Assembly (NCBI GenBank): GCA_004321735.1
Contig: SGZB01000004.1
Location: 1-51,916, forward strand
DNA length: 51,916 nt
Direction: 5' to 3'
Source of the DNA: Flavobacteriales bacterium
GTDB taxonomy: Bacteria; Bacteroidota; Bacteroidia; Flavobacteriales; Flavobacteriaceae
The notes under the pieces are model-generated. The model worked only from the letters and a program-made list of their open reading frames with translations. It was not told the origin of the DNA and made no database searches. Position numbers and translations under genes: made by a program. Shown in pieces: positions 37,306 to 45,152 of this stretch (positions are counted from its first letter, which is position 1; the number at the start of each line of letters is the position of its first letter).

Positions 37306-38553
37306 ATGGCAGATTTATTTGAAAAATTTTTAAAAAATATGGGTCCATTAGGAAAATGGGCTTCTGTTGCTGAAGGATATTTTGTTTTTCCAAAATTGGA
37401 AGGTCAAATTTCTAATAGAATGAAATTTAATGGAAAAGAAGTGATAACCTGGAGTGTAAATGACTATTTAGGTCTCTCAAATCATCCTGAAGTTAGAGAA
37501 ATAGATGCACAAGCCGCAAAAGATTATGGATCAGCGTATCCCATGGGAGCGAGAATGATGTCAGGCCATACAGAAATTCACGAAAAATTAGAAGAAGAAC
37601 TTGCTGAATTTGTTAATAAAGAATCTGCATATGTTTTAAATTTTGGTTATCAAGGAATATTGTCTACTGTTGAAACGCTTGTTTCTAAAAATGATGTGAT
37701 AGTATATGATATTGACTCTCATGCATGTATTGTGGATGGTGTTAGATTGCATGTTGGAAAAAGATTTACATTTCAACATAATGATATTGAAAGTCTTGAG
37801 AAAAATCTAGAAAGAGCAAAAAAAATCATTGAAAAAACAGGCGGAGGAATTCTTGTCATTTCTGAAGGAGTATTCGGAATGAGAGGTGAACAAGGAAAAT
37901 TAAAAGAAATTGTTGATCTAAAAAAGAATTATGATTTCAGACTATTAGTTGATGATGCTCATGGTTTTGGTACTCTAGGTGCAACTGGAGCTGGTGCTGG
38001 AGAGGAGCAGGGAGTTCAAGATGAAATTGATGTGTATTTTGCAACATTTGCTAAATCAATGGCATCAACTGGTGCATTCATTGCTGGATCACATGATGTT
38101 ATAAAATTTTTGAAGTATAACATGAGATCTCAAATGTTTGCAAAATCATTGCAAATGCAATTAGTTGTTGGTGCAAGAAAAAGACTACATCTTTTAAAGA
38201 CAAAACCTGAACTTCGTAAAAAACTTTGGTCTAATGTAAATTTATTACAAAATGGACTTAAGGAGAGGGGATTTGATATTGGTACAACAAAAAGTTGTGT
38301 AACCCCTGTATTCTTGAAAGGTGATGTGCCTGAAGCTATGGTTTTAGTTAAGGACTTAAGAGAAAAATTCAATATATTTTGTTCTATAGTTGTATATCCT
38401 GTTATACCAAAGGGTCTAATCTTACTTAGGCTTATACCAACTACTACACATACAAAAGATGATATTGAGAAGACATTAAATGCTTTTGAGTCAATTCGTG
38501 AAAAGCTACAAAATGGCACCTATAAAAAGCTTTCTGAAAGAATTAAGGTTTAA
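37306..38553 (+). CDS. Alpha-oxoamine synthase, probable cysteate fatty-acyl transferase
   Basis: A 415-residue PLP enzyme of the serine palmitoyltransferase / KBL / AONS family: WSVNDYLGLSNHPEV, LLVDDAHGFGTLG (about 213-225) and PLP Lys250 (TFAKSMASTGAFIAG). The opening (FLKNMGPLGKWASVAEGYF) differs from glycine C-acetyltransferase and from BioF. I believe this is the branch containing the F. johnsoniae cysteate-fatty acyl transferase, which makes the capnine base of sulfonolipids. Its immediate coupling to a cysteine-synthase-like gene fits. Serine palmitoyltransferase (sphingolipid) is the main alternative. Confidence 0.75.
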   Translation: MADLFEKFLKNMGPLGKWASVAEGYFVFPKLEGQISNRMKFNGKEVITWSVNDYLGLSNHPEVREIDAQAAKDYGSAYPMGARMMSGHTEIHEKLEEELAEFVNKESAYVLNFGYQGILSTVETLVSKNDVIVYDIDSHACIVDGVRLHVGKRFTFQHNDIESLEKNLERAKKIIEKTGGGILVISEGVFGMRGEQGKLKEIVDLKKNYDFRLLVDDAHGFGTLGATGAGAGEEQGVQDEIDVYFATFAKSMASTGAFIAGSHDVIKFLKYNMRSQMFAKSLQMQLVVGARKRLHLLKTKPELRKKLWSNVNLLQNGLKERGFDIGTTKSCVTPVFLKGDVPEAMVLVKDLREKFNIFCSIVVYPVIPKGLILLRLIPTTTHTKDDIEKTLNAFESIREKLQNGTYKKLSERIKV

Positions 38554-38561
38554 TCAATTTT

Positions 38562-38590
38562 TTGATATTTATTAAAAATAGTTAGATTTG
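38562..38590 (+). promoter_or_regulatory. pyrR: pyrR promoter (TTG-N18-TAGATTTG)
   Basis: TTG at 38562-38564 and TAGATTTG at 38583-38590 are 18 bases apart, the best two-part promoter in the window. The -7 box ends 7 bases before the pyrR ATG, leaving almost no leader. Confidence 0.68.
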
Positions 38591-38597
38591 CACTTTG

Positions 38598-39152
38598 ATG
38601 AGCGTAAATTCTAACAAAAAAATCTTAGACGCTTCAAAACTTTCACTAATATTAAGTCGATTAGCTAGTCAAATATTTGAAAATCATCTAGATTTTTCTG
38701 ATGTCGTTTTGATTGGTATACAACCAAGAGGAAAAATTTTATCACAAAAAATTTGCAACTTGTTGAGTGAAAAATTTGATATTGGTGAAATCAAATTAGG
38801 TTTTCTAGATATAACATTTTTTAGAGATGATTTTGGTAGAGAAGAAAAGATTTTAAATGCTAATGAAACTAATATTGATTTTTTAATAGAGAATAAGACA
38901 GTAATACTTATCGACGATGTTTTGTACACTGGAAGAAGTATTAGAGCTGCTTTATCTGCGCTACAATCATTTGGAAGACCAAAAAAAGTAGAACTATTAA
39001 ATCTAATTGATCGTAGATTTTCAAGACATCTCCCCATTCAGCCAGATTATTGTGGTTGTCAAGTTGATGCTATAAATAACCAAACTGTTTCAGTTAAGTG
39101 GATGGAAAATGATGGCGAAGATGCAGTTTATTTACATATAAAAGATGAGTAA
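38598..39152 (+). CDS. pyrR: PyrR-like pyrimidine regulator / uracil phosphoribosyltransferase
   Basis: PyrR binds UMP and pyr mRNA in Gram-positive bacteria and has uracil phosphoribosyltransferase activity. The 184-residue protein has IGIQPRGKILSQKI, LGFLDITFFRDDF and the PRPP loop VILIDDVLYTGRSIRAAL. The start is ATG 38598, preceded by an in-frame TTG at 38595. It overlaps pyrB by 8 bases. There is no room for an upstream attenuator if the mapped promoter is right, so enzyme activity or binding elsewhere is more likely than classic leader control. Confidence 0.9.
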   Translation: MSVNSNKKILDASKLSLILSRLASQIFENHLDFSDVVLIGIQPRGKILSQKICNLLSEKFDIGEIKLGFLDITFFRDDFGREEKILNANETNIDFLIENKTVILIDDVLYTGRSIRAALSALQSFGRPKKVELLNLIDRRFSRHLPIQPDYCGCQVDAINNQTVSVKWMENDGEDAVYLHIKDE

Positions 39153-40071
39153 AAAACTTTCAGTCTCAAATTTACTCGGAATAAAATATCTTAATGAAAA
39201 TGACATTAATTTAATTTTTGAAACTGCAAATAATTTTAGTGAAGTAATTAATAGAAAAATAAAAAAGGTTCCAAGTTTAAGAGATATAACTATTGCAAAC
39301 TTATTTTTTGAAAATAGTACAAGAACAAAAATTTCTTTTGAACTCGCTCAGAAAAGATTAAGTGCAGATGTTGTTAATTTTTCATCTTCTTTTTCATCAA
39401 TTAGTAAAGGAGAAACGCTCGCTGATACTGTTAATAATATTTTATCAATGAAAGTAGATATAGTTGTTATGAGACATCCAAGCCCAGGTGCAAGTGTATT
39501 TTTATCGAAAAATATAGATACTTGCATAATTAATGCTGGAGATGGATGTCACGAACATCCAACACAAGCTTTATTAGATTCTTATACATTAGTACAGAAT
39601 CTAGGAACATTATCAGGTAAAAAAATTGTTATTGTTGGCGACATATTACATTCAAGAGTTGCACTTTCTAATATTTTCTTATTTAAAAAATTAGGTGCAG
39701 AAGTCAAGGTGTGTGGTCCTAAAAGTCTAATACCTAAATATGTAGAAAAACTAGGAGTTACTTATGAATCTTCTTTAGAATCAGCTTTAAGATGGTGTGA
39801 TGTAGCAAGTATGCTTAGAATACAAAATGAAAGAATGAATCAAAGTTTTTTCCCTACAACCAGAGAATATTCTAGAGATTTTGGTTTAGATAGTAGAAAA
39901 TTAAAGCAGATTGATAAGGAAATAATTATAACTCATCCGGGACCAATTAATAGAGGTGTTGAATTATCTTCAGACATCATAGATTCAGGAAAAACCGTTA
40001 TTTTAGATCAAGTTGAAAATGGAGTTGCAATCAGAATGGCTGTAATGTACCTACTTGCTTCTAGATTATGA
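39145..40071 (+). CDS. pyrB: Aspartate carbamoyltransferase catalytic subunit
   Basis: PyrB joins carbamoyl phosphate and aspartate in pyrimidine synthesis. The 308-residue protein has ENSTRTKISFELAQKRLSAD, HPSPGA, the HEHPTQALLDSYT segment, and HPGPINRGVE. No regulatory pyrI follows, so it is probably an unregulated trimer. It overlaps the next ORF by 4 bases (ATGA). Confidence 0.95.
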   Translation: MSKKLSVSNLLGIKYLNENDINLIFETANNFSEVINRKIKKVPSLRDITIANLFFENSTRTKISFELAQKRLSADVVNFSSSFSSISKGETLADTVNNILSMKVDIVVMRHPSPGASVFLSKNIDTCIINAGDGCHEHPTQALLDSYTLVQNLGTLSGKKIVIVGDILHSRVALSNIFLFKKLGAEVKVCGPKSLIPKYVEKLGVTYESSLESALRWCDVASMLRIQNERMNQSFFPTTREYSRDFGLDSRKLKQIDKEIIITHPGPINRGVELSSDIIDSGKTVILDQVENGVAIRMAVMYLLASRL

Positions 40072-40346
40072 ATTTAAAATATAAATTTCACCCACATTTA
40101 ACTGATTGGAACAATATTGAATCATTAATTAGAGAAAATATTGATGAGAATCTTATTATCGAACTTAATGAGGATATTAATCTTTCATCGAGATCTAAAA
40201 ATTTTAAAAAAACTTTACAAACACACACTAAATCAGTTGTGTTTATATCTAAATCTTTAAAAATTGAGGAACTTGTGATAGTACCAACAAAACAAGAAGC
40301 TATTGATGTTATTCAGATTGAAGAAATTGAAAGATTATTAGATTAA
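40068..40346 (+). CDS. Small conserved protein between pyrB and rnz (STAS-like)
   Basis: A 92-residue protein with alternating helices and strands and an acidic C-terminus (VPTKQEAIDVIQIEEIERLL). From memory, flavobacteria carry a short protein ending in a nearly identical VPT-QEA-DIIE-EEIER motif just upstream of rnz; some databases mislabel it ribonuclease Z, and its shape suggests a STAS-like domain. It overlaps pyrB (ATGA) and rnz starts 1 base after its stop, so it is part of the operon. Function unknown. Confidence 0.75.
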   Translation: MNLKYKFHPHLTDWNNIESLIRENIDENLIIELNEDINLSSRSKNFKKTLQTHTKSVVFISKSLKIEELVIVPTKQEAIDVIQIEEIERLLD

Positions 40347-40347
40347 T

Positions 40348-41118
40348 ATGACTTACATTAAAATTTTAGGGTGTTTTTCTGCCAGCATGACAACTAATAA
40401 ATTTCAATCATCTCAGGTGTTATTTCATAATAATAAATCCTATCTGATTGACTCAGGAGAGGGAGTTCAAATGCTTCTATCCAAATATGATATTAAGTTA
40501 AGTTCCATAGATTACATTTTTATATCACATCTGCATGGTGATCATTTTTTTGGATTAGCTGGATTATTAACAACCATGAATCGAAGAGGGAGAACTAAAA
40601 ACTTAACTATTTTCTGTCCAAATGGGTTAAAAGAAATTATAACAGTGACATTGAAAAAAGGTAAATCATGGACTAAATTTGATTTAATTTTTCACGAGTA
40701 TAGTAAGAGCTCTGAAACATTATTATCAAATGAAGAATTATCAGTAATATCATTTCCAATTAACCACAGAATTCCATGTAAAGGTTTTAGGTTTAATATT
40801 AAATCTAGTAGTAATCATATTTCATACGCATATTGTTCTGATACAATATATGATGAAAAAATTTTAAAATTTATCAATGAGGTTGATTTGTTGTATCATG
40901 AAACAACCTTTCTTGAAAAACACAAAGATTTAGCTTTAAAAACAAAGCATTCAACGAGTAAAGATGCTGCAAAAATTGCTGCTAAAGCTAACGTGAAAAA
41001 ACTTATGATTGGTCATTTTTCAACCAGGTATAAAGATTTAAATCAATTTTTGTTGGAATCTTGTTCGATTTTTGATAATACTGTTTTAGCCGAACAAGGA
41101 AAAAAATATATTTTATAA
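40348..41118 (+). CDS. rnz: Ribonuclease Z (compact form)
   Basis: RNase Z trims tRNA 3' ends. The 256-residue metallo-beta-lactamase protein has the metal site HLHGDH (61-66), NHRIPCKGF, YCSDTIYDE, HSTSKDAAKIAA and IGHFSTRY. It is about 45 residues shorter than usual (about 300): the stretch normally lying between the GF and the YCSDT motif is missing, replaced by a short RFNIKSSSNHISYA. All metal ligands remain, so it should be active. Confidence 0.92.
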   Translation: MTYIKILGCFSASMTTNKFQSSQVLFHNNKSYLIDSGEGVQMLLSKYDIKLSSIDYIFISHLHGDHFFGLAGLLTTMNRRGRTKNLTIFCPNGLKEIITVTLKKGKSWTKFDLIFHEYSKSSETLLSNEELSVISFPINHRIPCKGFRFNIKSSSNHISYAYCSDTIYDEKILKFINEVDLLYHETTFLEKHKDLALKTKHSTSKDAAKIAAKANVKKLMIGHFSTRYKDLNQFLLESCSIFDNTVLAEQGKKYIL

Positions 41119-41127
41119 TTTTAGTTT

Positions 41128-41760
41128 ATGAATGATTTATCATCTTTTAGGAAAAGTTATGAAAAATCAACTCTTTCTGATTTACTAAAGAATGAAACAC
41201 CTTTTACAATTTTCAATGAATGGTTTAATGATGCGATTAATGATGATTTAATAGTAGAACCTAATGCTATGACTCTTTCTACCGCTTCACAAACTAACAA
41301 ACCTAGAAATAGAGTTGTTTTATTAAAAAAGTTTGATGAAGATGGTTTTGTATTCTTTTCTAATTATAATAGTTCTAAAGGTGAAGATATAGCATTCAAT
41401 CCAAATGTTTGCTTGTCCTTTTTTTGGCCATCACAAGAAAGACAAATAATAATACAAGGTTCTGCAAAAAAGATTCCCAGTAAAGAGTCTGATGATTATT
41501 TTTACTCAAGACCAATTGAAAGTCAATTAGGGGCAATTGTCTCAAATCAAAGTTCAGTAATCCCAAATCGTGAATTTTTAGAAGAAAAATTCATTAAATT
41601 AAAAAAATCCACTAAAATTAAAAGACCTGATTTTTGGGGCGGATATTTAGTTAACCCACTTAGGTTTGAGTTTTGGCAGGGAAGAAAAAACAGACTACAT
41701 GATCGAATTGAATTTATTTTTGAAAATAGCCTTTGGAAAAATAACAGGTTAAGTCCTTGA
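41128..41760 (+). CDS. pdxH: Pyridoxamine 5'-phosphate oxidase
   Basis: PdxH oxidises pyridoxine or pyridoxamine 5'-phosphate to the active cofactor PLP, using FMN. The 210-residue protein has EPNAMTLSTAS, RVVLLKKFDEDGFVFFSNY, the ERQIIIQGSA strand, and the C-terminal FWQGRKNRLHDR signature with its PLP-binding Arg. Several PLP enzymes in this window (cysteine synthase-like, oxoamine synthase, threonine aldolase) would use its product. Confidence 0.95.
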   Translation: MNDLSSFRKSYEKSTLSDLLKNETPFTIFNEWFNDAINDDLIVEPNAMTLSTASQTNKPRNRVVLLKKFDEDGFVFFSNYNSSKGEDIAFNPNVCLSFFWPSQERQIIIQGSAKKIPSKESDDYFYSRPIESQLGAIVSNQSSVIPNREFLEEKFIKLKKSTKIKRPDFWGGYLVNPLRFEFWQGRKNRLHDRIEFIFENSLWKNNRLSP

Positions 41761-42236
41761 AAAAACTAATAATTATTAGACATTCAAAATCAGATTGGAA
41801 TCATAATACTTCTGATCAGCTTAGACCAATTTCTCAAAGAGGAATTAAAGATGCCAAAATTATGTCTAATGTTTTAAATAAACTTGAACTTCAACTTGAT
41901 CATATTTTTATAAGCATAGCTAAGAGAACTATTGAAACAGCAAATATTTTTTTTGACATTTCAAATACCCATATTCCCTATTCTTATGAGGAAAAAATTT
42001 ATGACTTTAGTGGCTATAATGTTTTAGATTTTATAAAAAAAATAGATGACAAGATTAATTCTACTGTATTATTCACTCATAATAATTCATGTAACTTCCT
42101 AGTAACCCATTTTTATAATCAGTCAATTCATGTTCCTACTTCATCTATACTAGTTTTTGATTTTAATGTAAATTTGTGGAAGGATATTAAAGAAGCAAAT
42201 TCCTTTAGATATTATTTTCCTAAAGATTATAGATGA
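41757..42236 (+). CDS. SixA-like histidine phosphatase
   Basis: A 159-residue histidine-phosphatase-fold protein with the catalytic LIIIRHSKSDWN at the start (His8) and a second His in TVLFTHNNS. SixA dephosphorylates phosphohistidine proteins in E. coli. The start codon is TTG at 41757, overlapping the pdxH stop (TTGA). It also overlaps ppk by 4 bases, tying it to polyphosphate metabolism. Confidence 0.85.
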   Translation: MKKLIIIRHSKSDWNHNTSDQLRPISQRGIKDAKIMSNVLNKLELQLDHIFISIAKRTIETANIFFDISNTHIPYSYEEKIYDFSGYNVLDFIKKIDDKINSTVLFTHNNSCNFLVTHFYNQSIHVPTSSILVFDFNVNLWKDIKEANSFRYYFPKDYR

Positions 42237-44272
42237 GAAAATATACTTTTAAAAATAGAGAATTAAGTTGGTTGGATTTTAATGAAAGAGTTCTACAGGA
42301 AGCTGCTGATATAACTGTTCCACTAATTGAGAGACTAAGGTTTATTGGAATTTTTTCTAATAATCTAGATGAATTTTATAAAGTTAGATATGCTACCGTT
42401 AAGAGGTTAGCCCTCTCTAAGAAAAAGGTTAAGAAATTTTATAAGGGTGAAAATGCTAAAGATCTTTTAAATCTAATAACAGAAAGGGCAATCGAATTAC
42501 AAAATAGAAGCAATTTGATATTAGATTTTATTTTAAAAGATCTTGAAAAGGAAAATATATTTATAGCAGATGAACAAGCTATTCCAAAAGATTCTATTTC
42601 GTACATAAAGTCATTTTTCTTAGATAAAATTCAGCCAAAATTGAAAATAGTTCTTTTAAATGAAAAAGATGATTTTCCTCAACTTTCAGAATCTTCTTGC
42701 TTTTTAATCATAAAAGTTGAGTCCAAGAATAAAAATTTAAACTATGCCATCGTTCAATTTCCAGATAAATTTGAACGATTTATAGTTATCAAAAATCAAG
42801 ATGTGAAATATGTAATTATGATTGATGATATTATCAGATATCATCTTTTCGAAATCTTTAAAATCTTCAATCCATCAAATATTTCTGCTAATATGATAAA
42901 ATTTAGTAGAGATGCTGAACTTGATTTTGATGATGATATTTCAAAAAGTTATTTAGAAAAAATCTCTCAAAGTGTTAAAGATAGGTTGAAAGGTGATCCT
43001 TTAAGATTTGTGTATGATAAGGAGATTGATCCCAATACTTTAAAATTTCTTTTGGAAAAGATGAATATCAATTCAGAAATAGATAGTATTATCCCTGGGG
43101 GAAAGTATCATAACAAAAAAGATTATATGAACTTTCCTATTTTGAATAATGATCTAGCATATGATAAGATTCAACAGTTGGTGATAAAAGATTTTTATAA
43201 ACATAAAACAGTATTTGAATCAATTGATGAGAGAGATTTTCTTGTTCATACTCCTTTTCATAAGTTTAATCATATCCTAACTTTTTTATCAGAAGCTTCA
43301 ATTGATCCCGAAGTAAAAAGAATATGTATAACCATATATAGATTATCAAAACTATCAAGTGTTGCAAATACATTAATAAATGCAGCTAAGAATGGTAAAG
43401 AGGTTGTTGTTCAGATTGAATTACAAGCTAGATTTGATGAAACTAATAACATTGATTATGCAAAACTAATGCAGGATCAAGGAGTAAAATTAATTTTTGG
43501 TATCCCAACTTTGAAAGTTCATGCTAAAGTCTGTGTTGTAGAAAAATTAATAAACAATAAAATATTAAAATATGGTTTTATTAGTACCGGAAATTTCAAT
43601 GAAAGTACTGCAAAAATATATACTGATTTTACAATTTTCACATCCAATCAGTCATTATTAGATGAAATATCTAATGTTTTTGAGTTTTTTAGTTTCAACT
43701 ATAAAAAATTCAAATATGAAAAGCTTATAATATCCCCATATAATACCAAGAAATTCTTTAAAAGTTTAATAAAAAATGAAATTAAAAATGCTAAGAGAGG
43801 AAAAGATGCATTTATAAAAATTAAACTTAATAATATTACTAACTATGAGATGATAAAAGAATTGTATAAAGCTGCAGAGGAAGGAGTAAAGATTTATTTA
43901 ATTGTAAGAGGAATATGTTGTTTAATACCGGATCAAAAAAATACACACAATAATATTGAACTAATTAGCATAGTTGATAAATTCTTGGAACATACAAGGA
44001 TGTTTATTTTTTGTAATAATGGTAAAAACAAAACATATATATCATCAGCTGATTGGATGACTAGAAATCTTGACAATAGAGTTGAGGTTACTATTCCAAT
44101 TGAAGATGAAAAAATTTCAAATCAATTAAATGAAATTTTCTCTATTTATTGGAATGATAATCAAAAATCCAGATATGTGAATTCTGAAAACAATAATGAA
44201 TATAGAAAGAACGAACTAGGTATCATTAGATCTCAATCTCAAGTTTATAATTATCATCATAATGAAAATTAA
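42233..44272 (+). CDS. ppk1: Polyphosphate kinase 1
   Basis: PPK1 polymerises phosphate from ATP into polyphosphate. The 679-residue protein has the four-domain layout: N-terminal RELSWLDFNERVLQEA and the FSNNLDEFYKVRYA motif, a middle head domain, and two phospholipase-D-like domains with the catalytic HAKVCVV (about residue 424) and STGNFNES, then SSADWMTRNLDNRVEV. The length is normal. It overlaps ppx by 11 bases. Confidence 0.96.
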   Translation: MRKYTFKNRELSWLDFNERVLQEAADITVPLIERLRFIGIFSNNLDEFYKVRYATVKRLALSKKKVKKFYKGENAKDLLNLITERAIELQNRSNLILDFILKDLEKENIFIADEQAIPKDSISYIKSFFLDKIQPKLKIVLLNEKDDFPQLSESSCFLIIKVESKNKNLNYAIVQFPDKFERFIVIKNQDVKYVIMIDDIIRYHLFEIFKIFNPSNISANMIKFSRDAELDFDDDISKSYLEKISQSVKDRLKGDPLRFVYDKEIDPNTLKFLLEKMNINSEIDSIIPGGKYHNKKDYMNFPILNNDLAYDKIQQLVIKDFYKHKTVFESIDERDFLVHTPFHKFNHILTFLSEASIDPEVKRICITIYRLSKLSSVANTLINAAKNGKEVVVQIELQARFDETNNIDYAKLMQDQGVKLIFGIPTLKVHAKVCVVEKLINNKILKYGFISTGNFNESTAKIYTDFTIFTSNQSLLDEISNVFEFFSFNYKKFKYEKLIISPYNTKKFFKSLIKNEIKNAKRGKDAFIKIKLNNITNYEMIKELYKAAEEGVKIYLIVRGICCLIPDQKNTHNNIELISIVDKFLEHTRMFIFCNNGKNKTYISSADWMTRNLDNRVEVTIPIEDEKISNQLNEIFSIYWNDNQKSRYVNSENNNEYRKNELGIIRSQSQVYNYHHNEN

Positions 44273-45152
44273 AAAAAATTATAAAAAAGTAGCTACAATA
44301 GATCTAGGATCAAATGGAATTAGAATGTTAATCTCTAATTTATATAAAATTAAAGGAATACATTTTCATACTAAAAACACTTTACATCGAGTTCCTATAA
44401 GGCTAGGTCAAGATGCATTTACAAGTGGTAAAATTTCAGTTAAAAATGAGAAAAAACTATTAAGTGCTTTGAGTGCTTTTAAAAACTTGATGGATGCAAA
44501 TGAAATTATTGATTATTTGGGATATGCGACCTCAGCAATGAGAACTTGTTCAAATGGAAATAAAATATTAGAAAAAATAAAAAAAGAAATTGGCTTAGAA
44601 ATTAAAATTATTTCGGGTAAAAAAGAATCAAATGTAGTTTCTGGAAATGATATTTCTGAATATATTGGAAAATCACCTAATTATTGTTTCATTGATGTTG
44701 GAGGTGGAAGTACTGAGGTTATTGTTTATAAAGATTTTAAATTTTTTAAATCTAAATCATTTAAAATTGGAGGGGTAAGATTGATAAATGGATTAGTCAA
44801 TGAAGAAGTTTGGGATGAGTTTGGAAAATGGTTAAAAAATAACGCTATTGACTTAAGAAAAGTTAAAGTACTTGGAATTGGTGGTAACATTAATAAAATA
44901 TTTAAAATTTCAAAAAATAAAGTTGGAACACCTCTTTCGATTAAAAAATTTAAAAAAACTCTTGATAAGTTAGAATCACTTTCTGAGAAAAAATTACTAA
45001 TAAATTATAAGTTAAATCCCGATCGTGCTGATGTTATTGTTCCTGCAGGTAAAATATATTACTTTCTCATGAAAACCTTAGGAATTGAAAAAATATATGT
45101 CCCTAAAATTGGTTTGGTTGATGGTATGGTTAGAGAAATAATTAAATTATAA
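44262..45152 (+). CDS. ppx: Ppx/GppA-type exopolyphosphatase
   Basis: This enzyme degrades polyphosphate or hydrolyses pppGpp. The 296-residue protein has the ASKHA phosphate motifs: ATIDLGSNGIRMLISN, YATSAMRTCSNG, and FIDVGGGSTEVIVY, with LGIGGNINKIFKI near the C-terminal half. It lacks the extra HD-type C-terminal domain of the 500-residue E. coli Ppx, so it is the short form. It overlaps ppk1 and makes a synthesis-degradation pair. It ends convergently with dnaX, sharing TTATAA. Confidence 0.9.
   Translation: MKIKKNYKKVATIDLGSNGIRMLISNLYKIKGIHFHTKNTLHRVPIRLGQDAFTSGKISVKNEKKLLSALSAFKNLMDANEIIDYLGYATSAMRTCSNGNKILEKIKKEIGLEIKIISGKKESNVVSGNDISEYIGKSPNYCFIDVGGGSTEVIVYKDFKFFKSKSFKIGGVRLINGLVNEEVWDEFGKWLKNNAIDLRKVKVLGIGGNINKIFKISKNKVGTPLSIKKFKKTLDKLESLSEKKLLINYKLNPDRADVIVPAGKIYYFLMKTLGIEKIYVPKIGLVDGMVREIIKL

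Noticed and set aside
37306-38553. Glycine C-acetyltransferase (kbl) assignment
   Set aside because: The N-terminal region differs from KBL and no threonine dehydrogenase is adjacent; a threonine aldolase nearby is not a KBL partner.
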